From [Clostridium] polysaccharolyticum (lineage in GTDB: Bacteria > Bacillota > Clostridia > Lachnospirales > Lachnospiraceae), in assembly GCF_900111595.1 (NCBI RefSeq), contig NZ_FOHN01000005.1:150618-214617 (forward strand): DNA of 64,000 nt, given 5' to 3'. A program made the translations under genes and the position numbers. The first letter of the stretch is position 1. Every line of letters begins with the position of its first letter. This document shows positions 28,303 through 38,465 of this stretch, in pieces. The notes under the pieces are model-generated. The model saw only the letters and a program-made list of their open reading frames with translations. It did no database searches and was not told the DNA's origin.

Positions 28303-29160
28303 CTAAACCATTTTCTTAATATATTCCATAATAAAATCTGCTGTATTTACTCCCGTACAATCAAAAATATTTTTGAAATGTGCATTGGAATTTACCTCAC
28401 ATACCATTGGTTCCTCCTGCTTGCCAAACAAAATATCTACACCAGCAAAATCCAAACCGATGGCCTTCACACTTTTTATTGCTAATGCCTCCTGCTTTGC
28501 AGTCCATGTATACGGTTTCATCTTTCCACCATTGGAAATGTTGGCACGAAAATCTCCGTTTTCTGAGTACCGGTACATGCCCGCCACCACCTGTTCCCCA
28601 ACTACCTGCAAGCGAATATCCCTGCCAAAGCTAGAAGAAATGTACTCCTGAAAAATCACATTCCGTCCCATATGTTTTACTGCTTCTTCTCGGTTATGGC
28701 ATAGATAAACCTGCTGCCCAAATGATCCGAAACATTCTTTTACTACCATTGGATACCCTAAGCATTCTTCTATCCTTTCAAGAAACCCTGCATCAGGATA
28801 TCCAATATTTTCATAAGTCATAGGACTAAACCATGTTCGTGGCATAGGAACCTGCGCCTTTTCCAATGCAATATGCGTCAAGGCTTTATCATCACATGCC
28901 GCAATGGCATCTGATGAATTAAATACCCGATACCCTCTCCCTTCTAGGACTTTCGCTAATTTAATATCTTTGTCCCAGAACAAGACAAAGGAAACCTCTG
29001 GTTCTTTGACAGCCCCCGTCCCAAGACAAGTCATCAATTCCACATTTGTTTTAATTATAACCTGGATTCCTATTCGCTGTCCCGCTTCCACAAACCACTG
29101 ATACAATTCCTCAAACTTCTCTGTTCTTAAAAAATGATTTACAACCAGATATCCTTTCAT
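28303..29160 (-). CDS. RimK-like ATP-grasp ligase (tandem copy 1)
   Basis: A 285-residue paralogue of the next gene. MVVKECFGSFGQQVYL gives the ATP-binding loop, DIRLQVVGEQVVAGMYRYS the central part, and MVCEVNSNAHFKNI the metal site. I prefer the ATG at 29160 (MKGYLVVNHF), which follows GGAAGGG, over a frame that starts 81 bases earlier, because the resulting length matches its neighbour. The pair may act in sequence on one molecule or form a heterodimer. Amino-acid addition to a peptide, cofactor or ribosomal protein are all possible; nothing adjacent decides it. Confidence 0.78.
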   Translation of the reverse strand: MKGYLVVNHFLRTEKFEELYQWFVEAGQRIGIQVIIKTNVELMTCLGTGAVKEPEVSFVLFWDKDIKLAKVLEGRGYRVFNSSDAIAACDDKALTHIALEKAQVPMPRTWFSPMTYENIGYPDAGFLERIEECLGYPMVVKECFGSFGQQVYLCHNREEAVKHMGRNVIFQEYISSSFGRDIRLQVVGEQVVAGMYRYSENGDFRANISNGGKMKPYTWTAKQEALAIKSVKAIGLDFAGVDILFGKQEEPMVCEVNSNAHFKNIFDCTGVNTADFIMEYIKKMV

Positions 29161-29262
29161 CCCATCACTAATCCCTTCCAATCTATCTTGTACACCTAAA
29201 AGGATTGCCCCATAGACCAAACTTAATCTATGAGGCAACACAGTATTCTACCTTATTGTTCC

Positions 29263-32200
29263 TTATACGTATTCATCTATATATTCTTCTAACTGTTCCA
29301 TAGACATAACAACTTTACGTGGCTTTGTTCCTTCTTCTTCTCCTACAACACCTGCCTCATAAAGCTGATCCATAATCCTGGAAGCACGGTTAAAACCGAT
29401 TTTAAACACCCGCTGCAGCATTCCAATGGAAGCTTTGTCTTTCTCAATAATAAACTTTGCCGCTTCTACAAAATACTCATCTCTATCGTCAGCTGGACCG
29501 CCACCCGAAGTCCCAGAAGATTTTGCCTGAGAAGATATTTTCTCCACAATAGAATTATCATAAGTGGCTGCAGCGTCTCTTGTTAAAAACTCCACAACAT
29601 CGCTAACTTCCTGATCCGATACAAATGCTCCCTGCACACGGATAGGTTTTGCAAAACCTGCAGGATAGAATAACATATCCCCCTTTCCTAACAGTTTTTC
29701 CGCACCCGCACTATCAATAATGGTTCTGGAATCCACAGCAGAGGAAACTGAAAATGCAATTCTGGATGGAATGTTGGCTTTAATAACACCTGTAATGACG
29801 TTTACAGACGGTCTCTGGGTTGCAATGACAAGGTGAATTCCCGCAGCACGTGCTAACTGTGCTAATCGGCAGATAGATTCTTCCACTTCCCCAGGAGCAA
29901 CCATCATAAGATCTGCAAGTTCATCTACAATAATAACAATTTGAGGCATTTTCTTAAACTGTTCCTGATTAAGATCGGCCGTTTTTTCTACCTTCGCATT
30001 ATATCCTTTTAAATCACGAACACCTAACTGTGCAAATTTCTGATAACGCTCTGTCATCTCAATTACCGCCCAGTTTAAAGCACCAGATGCTTTCTTCGGA
30101 TCCGTAACGACTGGAACCAGCAAATGCGGAATTCCATTGTATACGCTAAGTTCTACCACTTTCGGATCAATCATAATCAGCTTCACATCATCTGGATGGG
30201 CTTCATACAAAATACTCATAATCAGGGTATTGATACATACCGATTTGCCAGAACCCGTAGCACCAGCAATTAATAAATGAGGCATTTTTGCAATATCGGA
30301 AACAACCGTTTTCCCTGCAATATCCTTTCCGACTGCAAATGCAATATTAGAACTGTGATTCTGGAATTCGCTGCTTTCAATTAATTCCCGAAGCATAACC
30401 GCTGTATTTTCCTTGTTAGGCACTTCAATTCCTACTGCTGCCTTTCCTGGAATTGGTGCTTCAATACGGACATCTGCTGCCGCCAGGTTCAGCTTAATAT
30501 CATCTGCTAAATTGGTAATTTTACTTACCTTTACCCCTTGTTCCGGGTGTAATTCATATCTGGTAACAGATGGCCCACAGCTGATATTGGATATGGTAAC
30601 CTTAACACCAAAACTTTCTAATGTCTGATGCAGTTTCCATGCAGTTTCTTTTAATTCCTTCTCCGACATTCCTTTTCCCGTATTCTTTGGTTTCTTTAGC
30701 AGATCCACAGCCGGTGTCTGATATGGAATTTCTATAAGCTTGTCTGCCTCAATATCAGGCATATCCATATCCGGTTTTCTTTCTGCTTCCCTTTTCTTCT
30801 GTTCTGCTTTCTCAGTAACAGGCTTATTTTCAGCCGTTTTTACTGTTTTTTCCATAGAAGACTGCAGACGTTCAAGATCCGAAGAAGACGGTACATCTTC
30901 CTGCTCCACTGCATCATAATTAACTGTTTCAACTGAAGACGACTCTAACGTAATCGTACTCGGTATGGTTTCTTCTAGATATGCCTCTGTACTGTTTCGT
31001 TTTCCATCCCTAGAAGATCCAAAGGAATCACTGCTCTCAGACTCTGGTGCCATTTCTTTTAAAGCAGTTTCTTCTGGATTAACCTCTATTGAAGAAACTG
31101 GAGCAATTTCATCTGGTACTGCTTCTTTTGGCGTTACTTCGATCATGGATGCTTTCTCTACAACAGTTTCTTTCTGCTTCACTGCCATAGCTGGCTTGAA
31201 AACTCCAGCTGATTTTTCCTTTCCTTTTTCAGCTTCTAAAGAAACTGCCTTATTGGAACCAGTTTCTTCTTTTCCTTCAGCCAAGTAACTGGAATTCTGA
31301 ATTGCCTTTGCAAACGAAGAATTAAATTCTTCTAAATCCGTTTCTAATTTTGCATGAACTGGATTAAATTTATTTTTCAATTCTTCTTCATAAACTGGTA
31401 TGGATTCTTCACTCTTTGCTGTCTTCTGGGAAACATTCATTGCCGGAATGCCTGATGGCGTAATTTCTGCCATATCAACAGATGTTTTCTTTTTCCCCCT
31501 CCGACCAGGCTTTTCTTTCTGAAGCACACCATTTTCATTTCCTGCACTTCCATTCCCAGCATTTTCAGAAGGCTTTGAACCTGATGTTTTCTCCTGTTTT
31601 TGCACTGGATCTCTCTCAATGGTAAATGTCTTTGCTTTCCTTTTTACAGGAACTTCTTTACATGCAAAGGCATTTCTTTCGTACTCTTCCCTCTGGACAC
31701 GTCGGTATTCTTTCATTTCTTGCATTTTCTGATATCCACGTTTTCCCATAGGTGCAAAAAACAGTTTTTCGGTTATGAAAATACAAAGAAGCAGCCCAAT
31801 TCCTATCAGAATTACAACAGAAGCGATTTCATCGAATACAGAACAAAGCATGCCGCTCAAAAAGCCTCCAACCATGCCTCCGCCTAGTCTGCTTTCCGAA
31901 GATGCTTCATAATAAGCCGCAATTTGCGTTCCTTTTTCATATGGTGCATATGCAAGCTGTAAAAGTGCCATTAATATAACCATAAGAACAAAGACGCTAA
32001 TCAATTTACGTTTTGCTTTTCGGCTTCCTTTGTTGGACAGATAAAAAGCCATTCCTATAAATACACCAGCCGGCAGAAAATAATTCATAAAGCCAAATAG
32101 TCCAAAAAATAAGTGGCTGACCCAGACTCCAAACACACCACACATATGAAAATTACTTAGTACAAGCAAAATGCACAATACTAAGGTAAATACAATACTG

Positions 32201-32286
32201 ATCTCATCCTGATACGGCTTTAAGCCTTCATCCTTCTCTGCTTTTCTTTTTCGGGCTGCTGGTTTTCTCCCTTTTTGGTTTGCCAT
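29263..32286 (-). CDS. ftsK: DNA translocase FtsK/SpoIIIE
   Basis: A 1007-residue septal DNA pump. The N-terminus has four hydrophobic helices (about residues 30-190), then a long Glu/Lys/Ser/Pro-rich linker to about 540, then the motor with Walker [13 protein letters not shown], Walker [14 protein letters not shown], and a C-terminal winged-helix gamma domain ([18 protein letters not shown]) that reads KOPS-type signals. I set the start at MANQKGR; the longer frame has no good ribosome site. tepA precedes it, as in Bacillus. Confidence 0.95.
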   Translation of the reverse strand: MANQKGRKPAARKRKAEKDEGLKPYQDEISIVFTLVLCILLVLSNFHMCGVFGVWVSHLFFGLFGFMNYFLPAGVFIGMAFYLSNKGSRKAKRKLISVFVLMVILMALLQLAYAPYEKGTQIAAYYEASSESRLGGGMVGGFLSGMLCSVFDEIASVVILIGIGLLLCIFITEKLFFAPMGKRGYQKMQEMKEYRRVQREEYERNAFACKEVPVKRKAKTFTIERDPVQKQEKTSGSKPSENAGNGSAGNENGVLQKEKPGRRGKKKTSVDMAEITPSGIPAMNVSQKTAKSEESIPVYEEELKNKFNPVHAKLETDLEEFNSSFAKAIQNSSYLAEGKEETGSNKAVSLEAEKGKEKSAGVFKPAMAVKQKETVVEKASMIEVTPKEAVPDEIAPVSSIEVNPEETALKEMAPESESSDSFGSSRDGKRNSTEAYLEETIPSTITLESSSVETVNYDAVEQEDVPSSSDLERLQSSMEKTVKTAENKPVTEKAEQKKREAERKPDMDMPDIEADKLIEIPYQTPAVDLLKKPKNTGKGMSEKELKETAWKLHQTLESFGVKVTISNISCGPSVTRYELHPEQGVKVSKITNLADDIKLNLAAADVRIEAPIPGKAAVGIEVPNKENTAVMLRELIESSEFQNHSSNIAFAVGKDIAGKTVVSDIAKMPHLLIAGATGSGKSVCINTLIMSILYEAHPDDVKLIMIDPKVVELSVYNGIPHLLVPVVTDPKKASGALNWAVIEMTERYQKFAQLGVRDLKGYNAKVEKTADLNQEQFKKMPQIVIIVDELADLMMVAPGEVEESICRLAQLARAAGIHLVIATQRPSVNVITGVIKANIPSRIAFSVSSAVDSRTIIDSAGAEKLLGKGDMLFYPAGFAKPIRVQGAFVSDQEVSDVVEFLTRDAAATYDNSIVEKISSQAKSSGTSGGGPADDRDEYFVEAAKFIIEKDKASIGMLQRVFKIGFNRASRIMDQLYEAGVVGEEEGTKPRKVVMSMEQLEEYIDEYV

Positions 32287-32400
32287 AAAACTCTTTCCTC
32301 TTCCTATTATATGTACGGCAAAGCCTGTACAATTCATTTATATTCAAATAAAGACATTCCTATAACCAGATTTCTGTGTAACGGAATTTCTTTAAAAAAC

Positions 32401-32489
32401 AAAGTGTGCGTTCCACACTTTCATGGCAGATGTAGTCTTATATAGTGAAAAATAGATTCAAAGTGTCTTCTGTCGCACACCTTGAACCT
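32401..32489 (-). terminator. Two tandem terminators after tepA
   Basis: The first hairpin (32454-32489) pairs AGATTCAAAGTGT with a wobble-matched complement and is followed on the minus strand by ATTTTTC. The second (32401-32421) is a perfect 8-bp AAAGTGTG stem followed by GTTTTTT. Both lie between tepA and ftsK, so ftsK must have its own start signal or depend on read-through. Confidence 0.75.
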
Positions 32490-32532
32490 ATTATATTATA
32501 CAGGGATTAATTTTTAAATGCAAGCAAAACCA

Positions 32533-33264
32533 CTATTTGTCCGAACATTCTTTCGACTTATTGGCAGCAATCATAGAATGAAGCTTTTTCAATGCTTCCT
32601 GAATGCCTCCGACTTCATTGATGATACCTTTCTCCACTGCTTCTCTTCCCACAAGTATAGAACCTATATCTTTTGTCAGCTGTGTTGTATCAAGCATAAG
32701 AGCCTTAAAATGCAGATAGTCAATATTGGAATGTGCACATACAAAGTTAATGATCCGATCTTGAATTCTTTCCATATATTCAAAAGACTGTGTTACGCCA
32801 ATTACCATGCCGGTTACACGGACAGGATGAATGATCATGGTTCCTGTTGGAACGATGAAACTATAATGCGTGGAAGTTGCCAATGGCACACCAATAGAAT
32901 GGCTCCCGCCTAATACAAGTGAAACGGTAGGTTTACTGATAGACGCAATCATTTCAGCAATAGCAAGCCCCGCTTCTACATCTCCACCAACCGTATTTAT
33001 TAAGATAAGCACACCGTCCACATCTTTACTATCCTCTATGGCAGCAAGCTGTGGCAAAATATGCTCATACTTAGTAGTCTTACGTGTAGGTGCACTGGTT
33101 TCATGGCCTTCAATTTCGCCAATAATCGTAATCAGATGTATTTTATAATCCTGCTGGTTACCGTCTAGCATAACTTGGCCATATTCATTAATTTGTTTAT
33201 TCTCTAAATCCTGAGCTTCTTTTTCATTCTTCTCATTTCCAGGATTCTCATTGTTTTGTCCCAT
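32533..33264 (-). CDS. tepA: ClpP-like serine peptidase, TepA type
   Basis: A 243-residue S14-family protein. LILINTVGGDVEAGLAIAEMI is the ClpP fold core, LGGSHSIGVPLA holds the putative nucleophile Ser, and GTMIIHPVR the His. The N-terminal Asn/Glu/Lys-rich 35 residues are extra to the fold. In Bacillus the same gene (ymfB/tepA) lies just before spoIIIE/ftsK, and the order is kept here. Degradation of signal peptides or a translocation aid has been proposed for the family. No ClpX-like partner is adjacent. Confidence 0.88.
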   Translation of the reverse strand: MGQNNENPGNEKNEKEAQDLENKQINEYGQVMLDGNQQDYKIHLITIIGEIEGHETSAPTRKTTKYEHILPQLAAIEDSKDVDGVLILINTVGGDVEAGLAIAEMIASISKPTVSLVLGGSHSIGVPLATSTHYSFIVPTGTMIIHPVRVTGMVIGVTQSFEYMERIQDRIINFVCAHSNIDYLHFKALMLDTTQLTKDIGSILVGREAVEKGIINEVGGIQEALKKLHSMIAANKSKECSDK

Positions 33265-33336
33265 ATATTTTCCTCGTCTTTCTACCGCATATTATGAAAT
33301 TTAGTATTCCAATAACCACGATAAATATACGAAGTT

Positions 33337-34584
33337 TTAACGAAGAAAGCCTATCTCATCCTCTGAAATATTTCCAACCAGAGAAACTGATTTTTTCTCC
33401 CATTTCAAATATTTTCTGGCAAATTCCTGTACATCCTTGCAAGTTGCTTTATAAATCTCCTCAAGCACTTCATCTATGGTTTTGATGTATCCTTTCATTA
33501 GATACGTTTTTCCATTATTATGGATTTTGGATTTCGTGCTTTCATTTCCAATAATTAAATCTGTCTTTAAAAGCTGTTTTGCCTGGGCTAATTCTTTTTC
33601 CGTAACTCCATTTTCACAAAACTCCTCAATTACATCCTGCATCTGCGATAATACCGTCTTTAATTTCGCAGGGTTTAAGACAGCATCTATATGAAATAAG
33701 CCAGCTTCATCATAAATGCTTTCATAAGAGTAAATGGAATACGTCAGTCCCTCTTCTTCTCTTAATCTTTGGAACAGCCTAGAACTGTCTCCGTCCCCAA
33801 GGATGATATTAAGCAGATACAAAATGTATTTCTCATCTGACTGATAAGACACACATTCAAACGCTATATTTAAGTGAACCTGTTCCATGTCCTTTTTTCT
33901 GCAGAATACAACTGGTGCATATTCAGGTTTTTGAAGCATAAGAGGCTCTTTACTGTTTTGAAAAGAAGAAAAGTGCAGTTCCAGCTGCTTCATAGTCTCG
34001 TCAACATCTGCTTTTCCTGCAATAGATAACACCATTCGGTCCGCAGTGTAAGTCTTTTCCTTAAAGGCAATTAATTCTTCACGAGTAAACCCATTTACCA
34101 CATCTTTTTCTCCTGAAATGATAAATCCAAGGGCTTCCCCTTTCCAAGCCAGCTTCTGAAGCATTTCATGTACCAGATCTTCCGGAGAATCATCGTACAT
34201 ATCTATTTCTTCCAAGACAACTCCCTTTTCCTTTTCTAATTCGTCAGGTAAAAAGGATGCATGGTTTAGCATATCACCAATCAGCTCAATTGCAGCCGGA
34301 AGCTGTTCCTCCAATGTAGTTACATAGAAAGAAGTGCTCTCCTTTTCTGTATATGCATTCATATTCCCGCCGATATATGCCATTTCATCTGCTATCTGCT
34401 TCGCTGTACGATTCTTCGTGCTTTTAAAAAGCATATGCTCAATTAAATGAGAAATCCCATTGTTCTCTTTCGTCTCAAATGCTGAACCTGCCTTTATATA
34501 TACTCCAAATGAAACACTTCTTAAATAGGGTATCTCCTCAAATATGACTGGTATCCCATTAGACAAATTCTTAATTACTACCAT
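33337..34584 (-). CDS. M16 family zinc peptidase (YmxG/MlpA-like)
   Basis: A 415-residue pitrilysin-type protein. The inverted zinc motif HLIEH (HxxEH) is at about residues 46-50, with the distal Glu in VVLEEIDMYDD. An inactive-type C-terminal half completes the usual clam shape. GGAAAGG lies 10 bases before the start. This gene follows pnp in many Firmicutes, as here, but its substrate is not well defined. No signal peptide is seen, so it should be cytoplasmic. Confidence 0.93.
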   Translation of the reverse strand: MVVIKNLSNGIPVIFEEIPYLRSVSFGVYIKAGSAFETKENNGISHLIEHMLFKSTKNRTAKQIADEMAYIGGNMNAYTEKESTSFYVTTLEEQLPAAIELIGDMLNHASFLPDELEKEKGVVLEEIDMYDDSPEDLVHEMLQKLAWKGEALGFIISGEKDVVNGFTREELIAFKEKTYTADRMVLSIAGKADVDETMKQLELHFSSFQNSKEPLMLQKPEYAPVVFCRKKDMEQVHLNIAFECVSYQSDEKYILYLLNIILGDGDSSRLFQRLREEEGLTYSIYSYESIYDEAGLFHIDAVLNPAKLKTVLSQMQDVIEEFCENGVTEKELAQAKQLLKTDLIIGNESTKSKIHNNGKTYLMKGYIKTIDEVLEEIYKATCKDVQEFARKYLKWEKKSVSLVGNISEDEIGFLR

Positions 34585-34626
34585 TCACTTAAAACCTTTC
34601 CTTTGTTTTTCTATTAAAACAAAAAA

Positions 34627-34657
34627 GGCGGCATTTTCACCAAGGTGAAAAGCCACC
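34627..34657 (-). terminator. Terminator of pnp
   Basis: GGCGGC and TTTTCACC stem segments pair across a short loop with a small bulge. On the minus strand the hairpin ends in GCCGCCTTTTTTG, about 22 bp beyond the pnp stop. Confidence 0.8.
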
Positions 34658-34678
34658 ATTTTATCTATAGCCAGCCTA

Positions 34679-36763
34679 CTATTTTACATCTTTCATGCTG
34701 AAACTGATTCTTCCCATCTTGTCTTTTCCTAAGCATACAACTTTTACAACATCGCCTAATGTTAACACATCTTCTACACGATTGATTCTTTCCTTGGAAA
34801 TCTTAGAAATGTGAACCATTCCTTCTTTTCCAGGAGCAAATTCCAAAAATGCACCAAATTCTTTGATGGCAATTACTTTCCCTTCAAATACCTGTCCTTC
34901 TGCAAAATCAGTTGTAATGATTTCGATTAAACGGATTGCTTCCTCTAGTTTTGCAAGGTCTGTTCCACATACAGATACTGCACCTTCATCCGAGATATCA
35001 ATTTTAACACCTGTCTGCTCAATGACTGCATTAATTGTTTTACCTCTCTGGCCAACAACATCACCAATCTTCTGAGGGTCGATCTGAATCTGACGGATCT
35101 TAGGAGCGAAAGTACCAACTTCTGCTCTTGGAGCACCGATACAAGGAATCATGATTTCATTTAAAATATACATTCTAGCTTCTCTTGTACGGGCAATTGC
35201 TTCTTCAATAATCTGTTTTGTCAAGCCATGGATTTTAATATCCATCTGGATTGCTGTAATGCCTTTGTCTGTACCAGCTACTTTAAAGTCCATATCTCCA
35301 AAGAAATCTTCAAGGCCTTGAATATCCGTTAATACAAGATAATCATCGTCTGTATCGCCTGTTACAAGACCACAGGAAATACCTGCAACCGGTTTGCGAA
35401 TTGGAACACCTGCTGCCATAAGTGACATTGTTGATGCACAAATAGAAGCCTGTGATGTAGAACCATTAGATTCAAATGTTTCGGATACAGTCCTGATTGC
35501 ATAAGGGAATTCCGCTTCACTTGGCAGTACCGGAACCAAAGCACGTTCTGCTAATGCACCGTGACCAATTTCACGGCGTCCTGGTCCTCTGGATGGTTTT
35601 GTTTCTCCAACAGAGTAGGAAGGGAAATTGTAGTGGTGCATATATCTCTTAGATGTTTCCAATTCATCTAAACCATCAATTCTCTGTGAATCAGATAATG
35701 GTGCAAGAGTTGTAATGGTACAGATCTGAGTCTGCCCTCTGGTAAACATAGCAGAACCGTGAACTCTAGGTACGATATCCACTTCTGCCGCTAATGGACG
35801 GATCTGAGTGATTTCACGGCCATCTGGACGTTTGTGATCTTTTAAAATCATCTTACGAACGGTTTTCTTTTCATACTGATAAATAGCTTCGCCTAAAACT
35901 GCAAGCCATTCTTCCTTTTCAGCAAATGCTTCTTCCAATTTTTCAGTAATCTTTTTGATGTTTTCTTCTCTATCCTGTTTTACATCAGTGAAAACTGCTT
36001 CTTCCATTTCTTCCGGCTTAACGATTTCTTTAATCGCATCGAATAATTCCTGAGGAACTGCACAGCTTTCATACTCATGTTTTTCTTTTCCACATTCTGC
36101 AACGATCTGGTTTATAAACCCGATTACTTTCTGGTTTAATTCATGTGCTGCAAAAATAGCTTCTAACATTTTTGCTTCTGGAACTTCGTTAGCACCAGCT
36201 TCAATCATAATAACTTTTTCGCTAGTTGATGCAACCGTCAGCTGTAAATCAGAAACAGCCTTCTGTGCATTGCTTGGGTTAAAGATAAATTCCCCATTGA
36301 TTAAGCCAACCTGTGTTGTTGCACATGGGCCATCAAAAGGAATGTCGGAAATTGCAGTTGCAATTGCAGAGCCTAACATGGCTGTTAATTCCGGACTGCA
36401 TTCCGGATCTACTGCCATAACCATGTTGTTAAGCGTAACATCGTTACGGTAATCTTTTGGGAACAAAGGCCTCATTGGACGGTCGATAACACGGGAGGTT
36501 AAAATCGCATTTTCAGACGCTTTTCCTTCTCTTTTATTGAATCCGCCTGGGATTTTGCCTACAGCGTATAATTTTTCTTCATACTCAACACTTAGTGGAA
36601 AGAAATCAATTCCTTCCCTAGGCTTGTCTGATGCAGTAGCTGTTGATAATACTACTGTATCGCCATAGTGCATAAATGCTGCACCATTTGCCTGCTTAGC
36701 AACACGGTCTACGTCTACACGTAAAGTTCTGCCCGCAAGTTCCATAGTAAATGTTTTATACAT
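34679..36763 (-). CDS. pnp: Polyribonucleotide nucleotidyltransferase
   Basis: A 694-residue 3'-5' phosphorolytic exoribonuclease of normal length. Two RNase PH-like domains (GKIPGGFNKREGKAS in the first, GRREIGHGALAERAL in the second) flank a helical domain. A KH domain (IGDVVGQRGKTINAV) and a C-terminal S1 domain (FEGKVIAIKEFGAFLEF) bind RNA. It lies directly downstream of an rpsO gene, the standard rpsO-pnp order, but has its own promoter and a leader of about 120 nt. Confidence 0.97.
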   Translation of the reverse strand: MYKTFTMELAGRTLRVDVDRVAKQANGAAFMHYGDTVVLSTATASDKPREGIDFFPLSVEYEEKLYAVGKIPGGFNKREGKASENAILTSRVIDRPMRPLFPKDYRNDVTLNNMVMAVDPECSPELTAMLGSAIATAISDIPFDGPCATTQVGLINGEFIFNPSNAQKAVSDLQLTVASTSEKVIMIEAGANEVPEAKMLEAIFAAHELNQKVIGFINQIVAECGKEKHEYESCAVPQELFDAIKEIVKPEEMEEAVFTDVKQDREENIKKITEKLEEAFAEKEEWLAVLGEAIYQYEKKTVRKMILKDHKRPDGREITQIRPLAAEVDIVPRVHGSAMFTRGQTQICTITTLAPLSDSQRIDGLDELETSKRYMHHYNFPSYSVGETKPSRGPGRREIGHGALAERALVPVLPSEAEFPYAIRTVSETFESNGSTSQASICASTMSLMAAGVPIRKPVAGISCGLVTGDTDDDYLVLTDIQGLEDFFGDMDFKVAGTDKGITAIQMDIKIHGLTKQIIEEAIARTREARMYILNEIMIPCIGAPRAEVGTFAPKIRQIQIDPQKIGDVVGQRGKTINAVIEQTGVKIDISDEGAVSVCGTDLAKLEEAIRLIEIITTDFAEGQVFEGKVIAIKEFGAFLEFAPGKEGMVHISKISKERINRVEDVLTLGDVVKVVCLGKDKMGRISFSMKDVK

Positions 36764-36897
36764 AACATATCTCCTTTAATTTTATTCACCCTTCTGGACG
36801 TGATTTTGGGGAGATGCCGAAACAACTGAACAGGTCACTCTGTGATAATGAGCTCTTCAGAAGTCTCGGATACGATCTCGCCCACATTAACTATTCT

Positions 36898-36906
36898 ATT
36901 ATATCA
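36898..36906 (-). promoter_or_regulatory. Extended -10 promoter for pnp
   Basis: TGATATAAT on the minus strand is an extended -10 element; no good -35 is present at 17 bp. The transcript would carry a leader of about 120 nt, in which PNPase autoregulation commonly acts. I did not resolve its fold. Confidence 0.5.
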
Positions 36907-36967
36907 CTAGTGGAAATAATTTTCCACAAATAATTTTATTTATTTTGTATAAAGCAAAAAAAGAAAA

Positions 36968-36991
36968 GACCACCGTATCTCTACGGCAGCC
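36968..36991 (-). terminator. Terminator of the pnp-proximal rpsO
   Basis: A 10-bp stem with three G-U pairs around GAGA (GGCTGCCGTA and TACGGTGGTC on the minus strand), followed by TTTTCTTTTTTTG. It begins 11 bp after the rpsO stop. Confidence 0.75.
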
Positions 36992-37001
36992 TCTATGAAA
37001 A

Positions 37002-37268
37002 TTATTTTCTGATGTTAAGTCTTTTAATTAACTCACGGTATCTTTCGATATCTTTTTTCATTAGGTAGTCAAGAAGACCTCTTCTTTTACCAACCATTTT
37101 TAAAAGACCTCTTCTTGAGTGGTGGTCTTTGTGGTTCGCTTGTAAATGTCCTGTCAACTCATTGATTCTGTAAGTTAATAAAGCGATCTGTACTTCTGGC
37201 GAACCTGTATCACCAGAAGTCCTAGCATATTCTTTCATAATCTGCTGTTTCTTTTCTGAACGTAACAT
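37002..37268 (-). CDS. rpsO: 30S ribosomal protein S15, pnp-proximal copy
   Basis: An 88-residue full-length S15 with all landmark motifs ([32 protein letters not shown]). It differs from the second copy 0.7 kb away at many positions, for example [10 protein letters not shown] against [10 protein letters not shown], so this is an old duplication rather than an assembly artefact. It has its own ribosome site, leader and terminator. S15 binds 16S rRNA in the platform and normally represses its own mRNA. Confidence 0.96.
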   Translation of the reverse strand: MLRSEKKQQIMKEYARTSGDTGSPEVQIALLTYRINELTGHLQANHKDHHSRRGLLKMVGKRRGLLDYLMKKDIERYRELIKRLNIRK

Positions 37269-37296
37269 AATGTAAGCCTCCTATCATTTTATTATG

Positions 37297-37330
37297 CCCA
37301 GACACCAAGGAACGGCCGGAGTTTTCCTGT
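37297..37330 (-). promoter_or_regulatory. S15-type mRNA leader, pnp-proximal rpsO
   Basis: The minus-strand segment CAGGAAAACTCCGGCCGTTC continuing to CTTGG closely matches the segment before the other rpsO (GGAAGACTCCGACCGTTTCC). The shared block lies about 30-60 nt before each start and is the likely S15 autoregulatory site. A separate perfect hairpin CAGGTCA-N8-TGACCTG sits upstream at 37371-37392. No clear promoter was found for this copy. Confidence 0.6.
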
Positions 37331-37467
37331 TTCTTAGCAGCGGATACTAATAGTTTATCCAATAAGCCATCAGGTCATACGATCGTGACCTGTAAAATTG
37401 CGAAATCCAACAACAGAATTCATTTACCACTTATCCAAATTTGTTCTATGATAAACAAAAGCATACA

Positions 37468-37863
37468 TTACTTCACAAACACTGTACCAGCAGCAACGTA
37501 TCCATCCAGTCCTTTTTCTAACACAAGCTGTCCTTTTTTCTCGCCTTGCTTTAACGTAATACTCTTGATTGCTTCGTCAGAAAGTTTAGATGCATTCTCT
37601 GTCAAAGCCAGATTAACCACATTTTCTTCTGTTATGGCATAGTCTCCTTTAAAATAATTACTCATGCCAAGATTAAACTGATATGTATTATCTTCCAGAA
37701 GCGATAAAGAAACCGGATAAGCTGGATCAGCTGATTCTTCTGCTCTGTATGTCCCTGTATGCTCACTTCGTACATCCTTCTCCTTTTTTTTACATCCTGC
37801 CAAAGAACAGCAAAGTGCCATAATACACAATATCGCCACTATTCTCTTTCTTTGTTTTTTCAT
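37468..37863 (-). CDS. Small lipoprotein of unknown function
   Basis: A 131-residue protein with a lipoprotein signal: a basic N-terminus (MKKQRKR), a hydrophobic stretch and the lipobox SLAGC with Cys at about residue 23. The mature part is about 108 residues with no motif I recognise; the phrase TYQFNLGMSNYFKGDYAITEENVV suggests a beta-rich small domain as in DUF5640-like lipoproteins. The start at 37863 has GGAGG 9 bases before it; a longer frame from 37905 is unlikely. It sits between the two rpsO genes with no obvious link to either. Confidence 0.8.
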   Translation of the reverse strand: MKKQRKRIVAILCIMALCCSLAGCKKKEKDVRSEHTGTYRAEESADPAYPVSLSLLEDNTYQFNLGMSNYFKGDYAITEENVVNLALTENASKLSDEAIKSITLKQGEKKGQLVLEKGLDGYVAAGTVFVK

Positions 37864-37951
37864 TTCTGTACACCTCCACATCCCATTATATCTCACTTCT
37901 TGCAAGTGTGCAAAGAAGCTTTTGCAGTCTGTATAATAAATCAGAAAAAAA

Positions 37952-37979
37952 CTGCCACAAAGCCAAAAACCTGTGACAG
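37952..37979 (-). terminator. Terminator of the distal rpsO
   Basis: CTGTCACAG pairs with a wobble-containing complement across a 10-base loop, followed by TTTTTTC on the minus strand, about 20 bp after the rpsO stop. Confidence 0.75.
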
Positions 37980-37998
37980 CAAAATAACATCTCCAATA

Positions 37999-38265
37999 TT
38001 ATTTTCTTAAACCTAATTTTTCAATTAAGGCACGATATCTGTTGATATCTTTTTTCTTTAAATAAGCAAGAAGACCACGTCTTTGACCTACCATTTTAAG
38101 AAGACCTCTCCTTGAGTGATGATCTTTGTGATTCTCTTTAAGATGAGCTGTTAATGTGTTGATTCTCTCTGTTAATAAAGCAACCTGTACTTCTGGTGAA
38201 CCTGTGTCATTAGCACCTCTGCCAAATTCGGCAATAATTTCCTGTTTCTTTTCTGAACTTGTCAT
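37999..38265 (-). CDS. rpsO: 30S ribosomal protein S15, second copy
   Basis: Also 88 residues, with [16 protein letters not shown] and [19 protein letters not shown] intact. It has a good promoter, a conserved leader and AAAGGAGG before the start. With intact binding residues in both copies, both are probably functional, though one may be the housekeeping form and the other condition-specific. Which is ancestral cannot be decided here; the other copy holds the conserved position beside pnp. Confidence 0.96.
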   Translation of the reverse strand: MTSSEKKQEIIAEFGRGANDTGSPEVQVALLTERINTLTAHLKENHKDHHSRRGLLKMVGQRRGLLAYLKKKDINRYRALIEKLGLRK

Positions 38266-38292
38266 ATTGTTATATCCTCCTTTATTATATCA

Positions 38293-38393
38293 CCTAATGC
38301 TAAGGAAACGGTCGGAGTCTTCCGTAATCTGAGCATTGGTTCTGCTGATTTTATCAACTGTTTTATCATACCATGATTTCCGTAGGTTGTAAA
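38293..38393 (-). promoter_or_regulatory. Promoter and S15-type leader of the second rpsO
   Basis: TTTACA (38393-38388) and TATGAT (38370-38365) are 17 bp apart on the minus strand. The leader core at 38293-38325 shares GGAARACTCCGRCCGTTYCC with the other rpsO leader, consistent with S15 autoregulation of both. Confidence 0.65.
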
Positions 38394-38400
38394 GCAAAAA

Positions 38401-38445
38401 ATACCTGCTTTCTTATACATACTTTTACAATAAGAAGGCAGGCAT
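38401..38445 (-). terminator. Terminator of copA
   Basis: A 15-bp stem with one mismatch (ATGCCTGCCTTCTTA on the minus strand) and a 15-base loop ends in TATTTTTTG. It begins 20 bp after the copA stop. Confidence 0.8.
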
Positions 38446-38465
38446 TTTCTAATTTTTATAAATCC

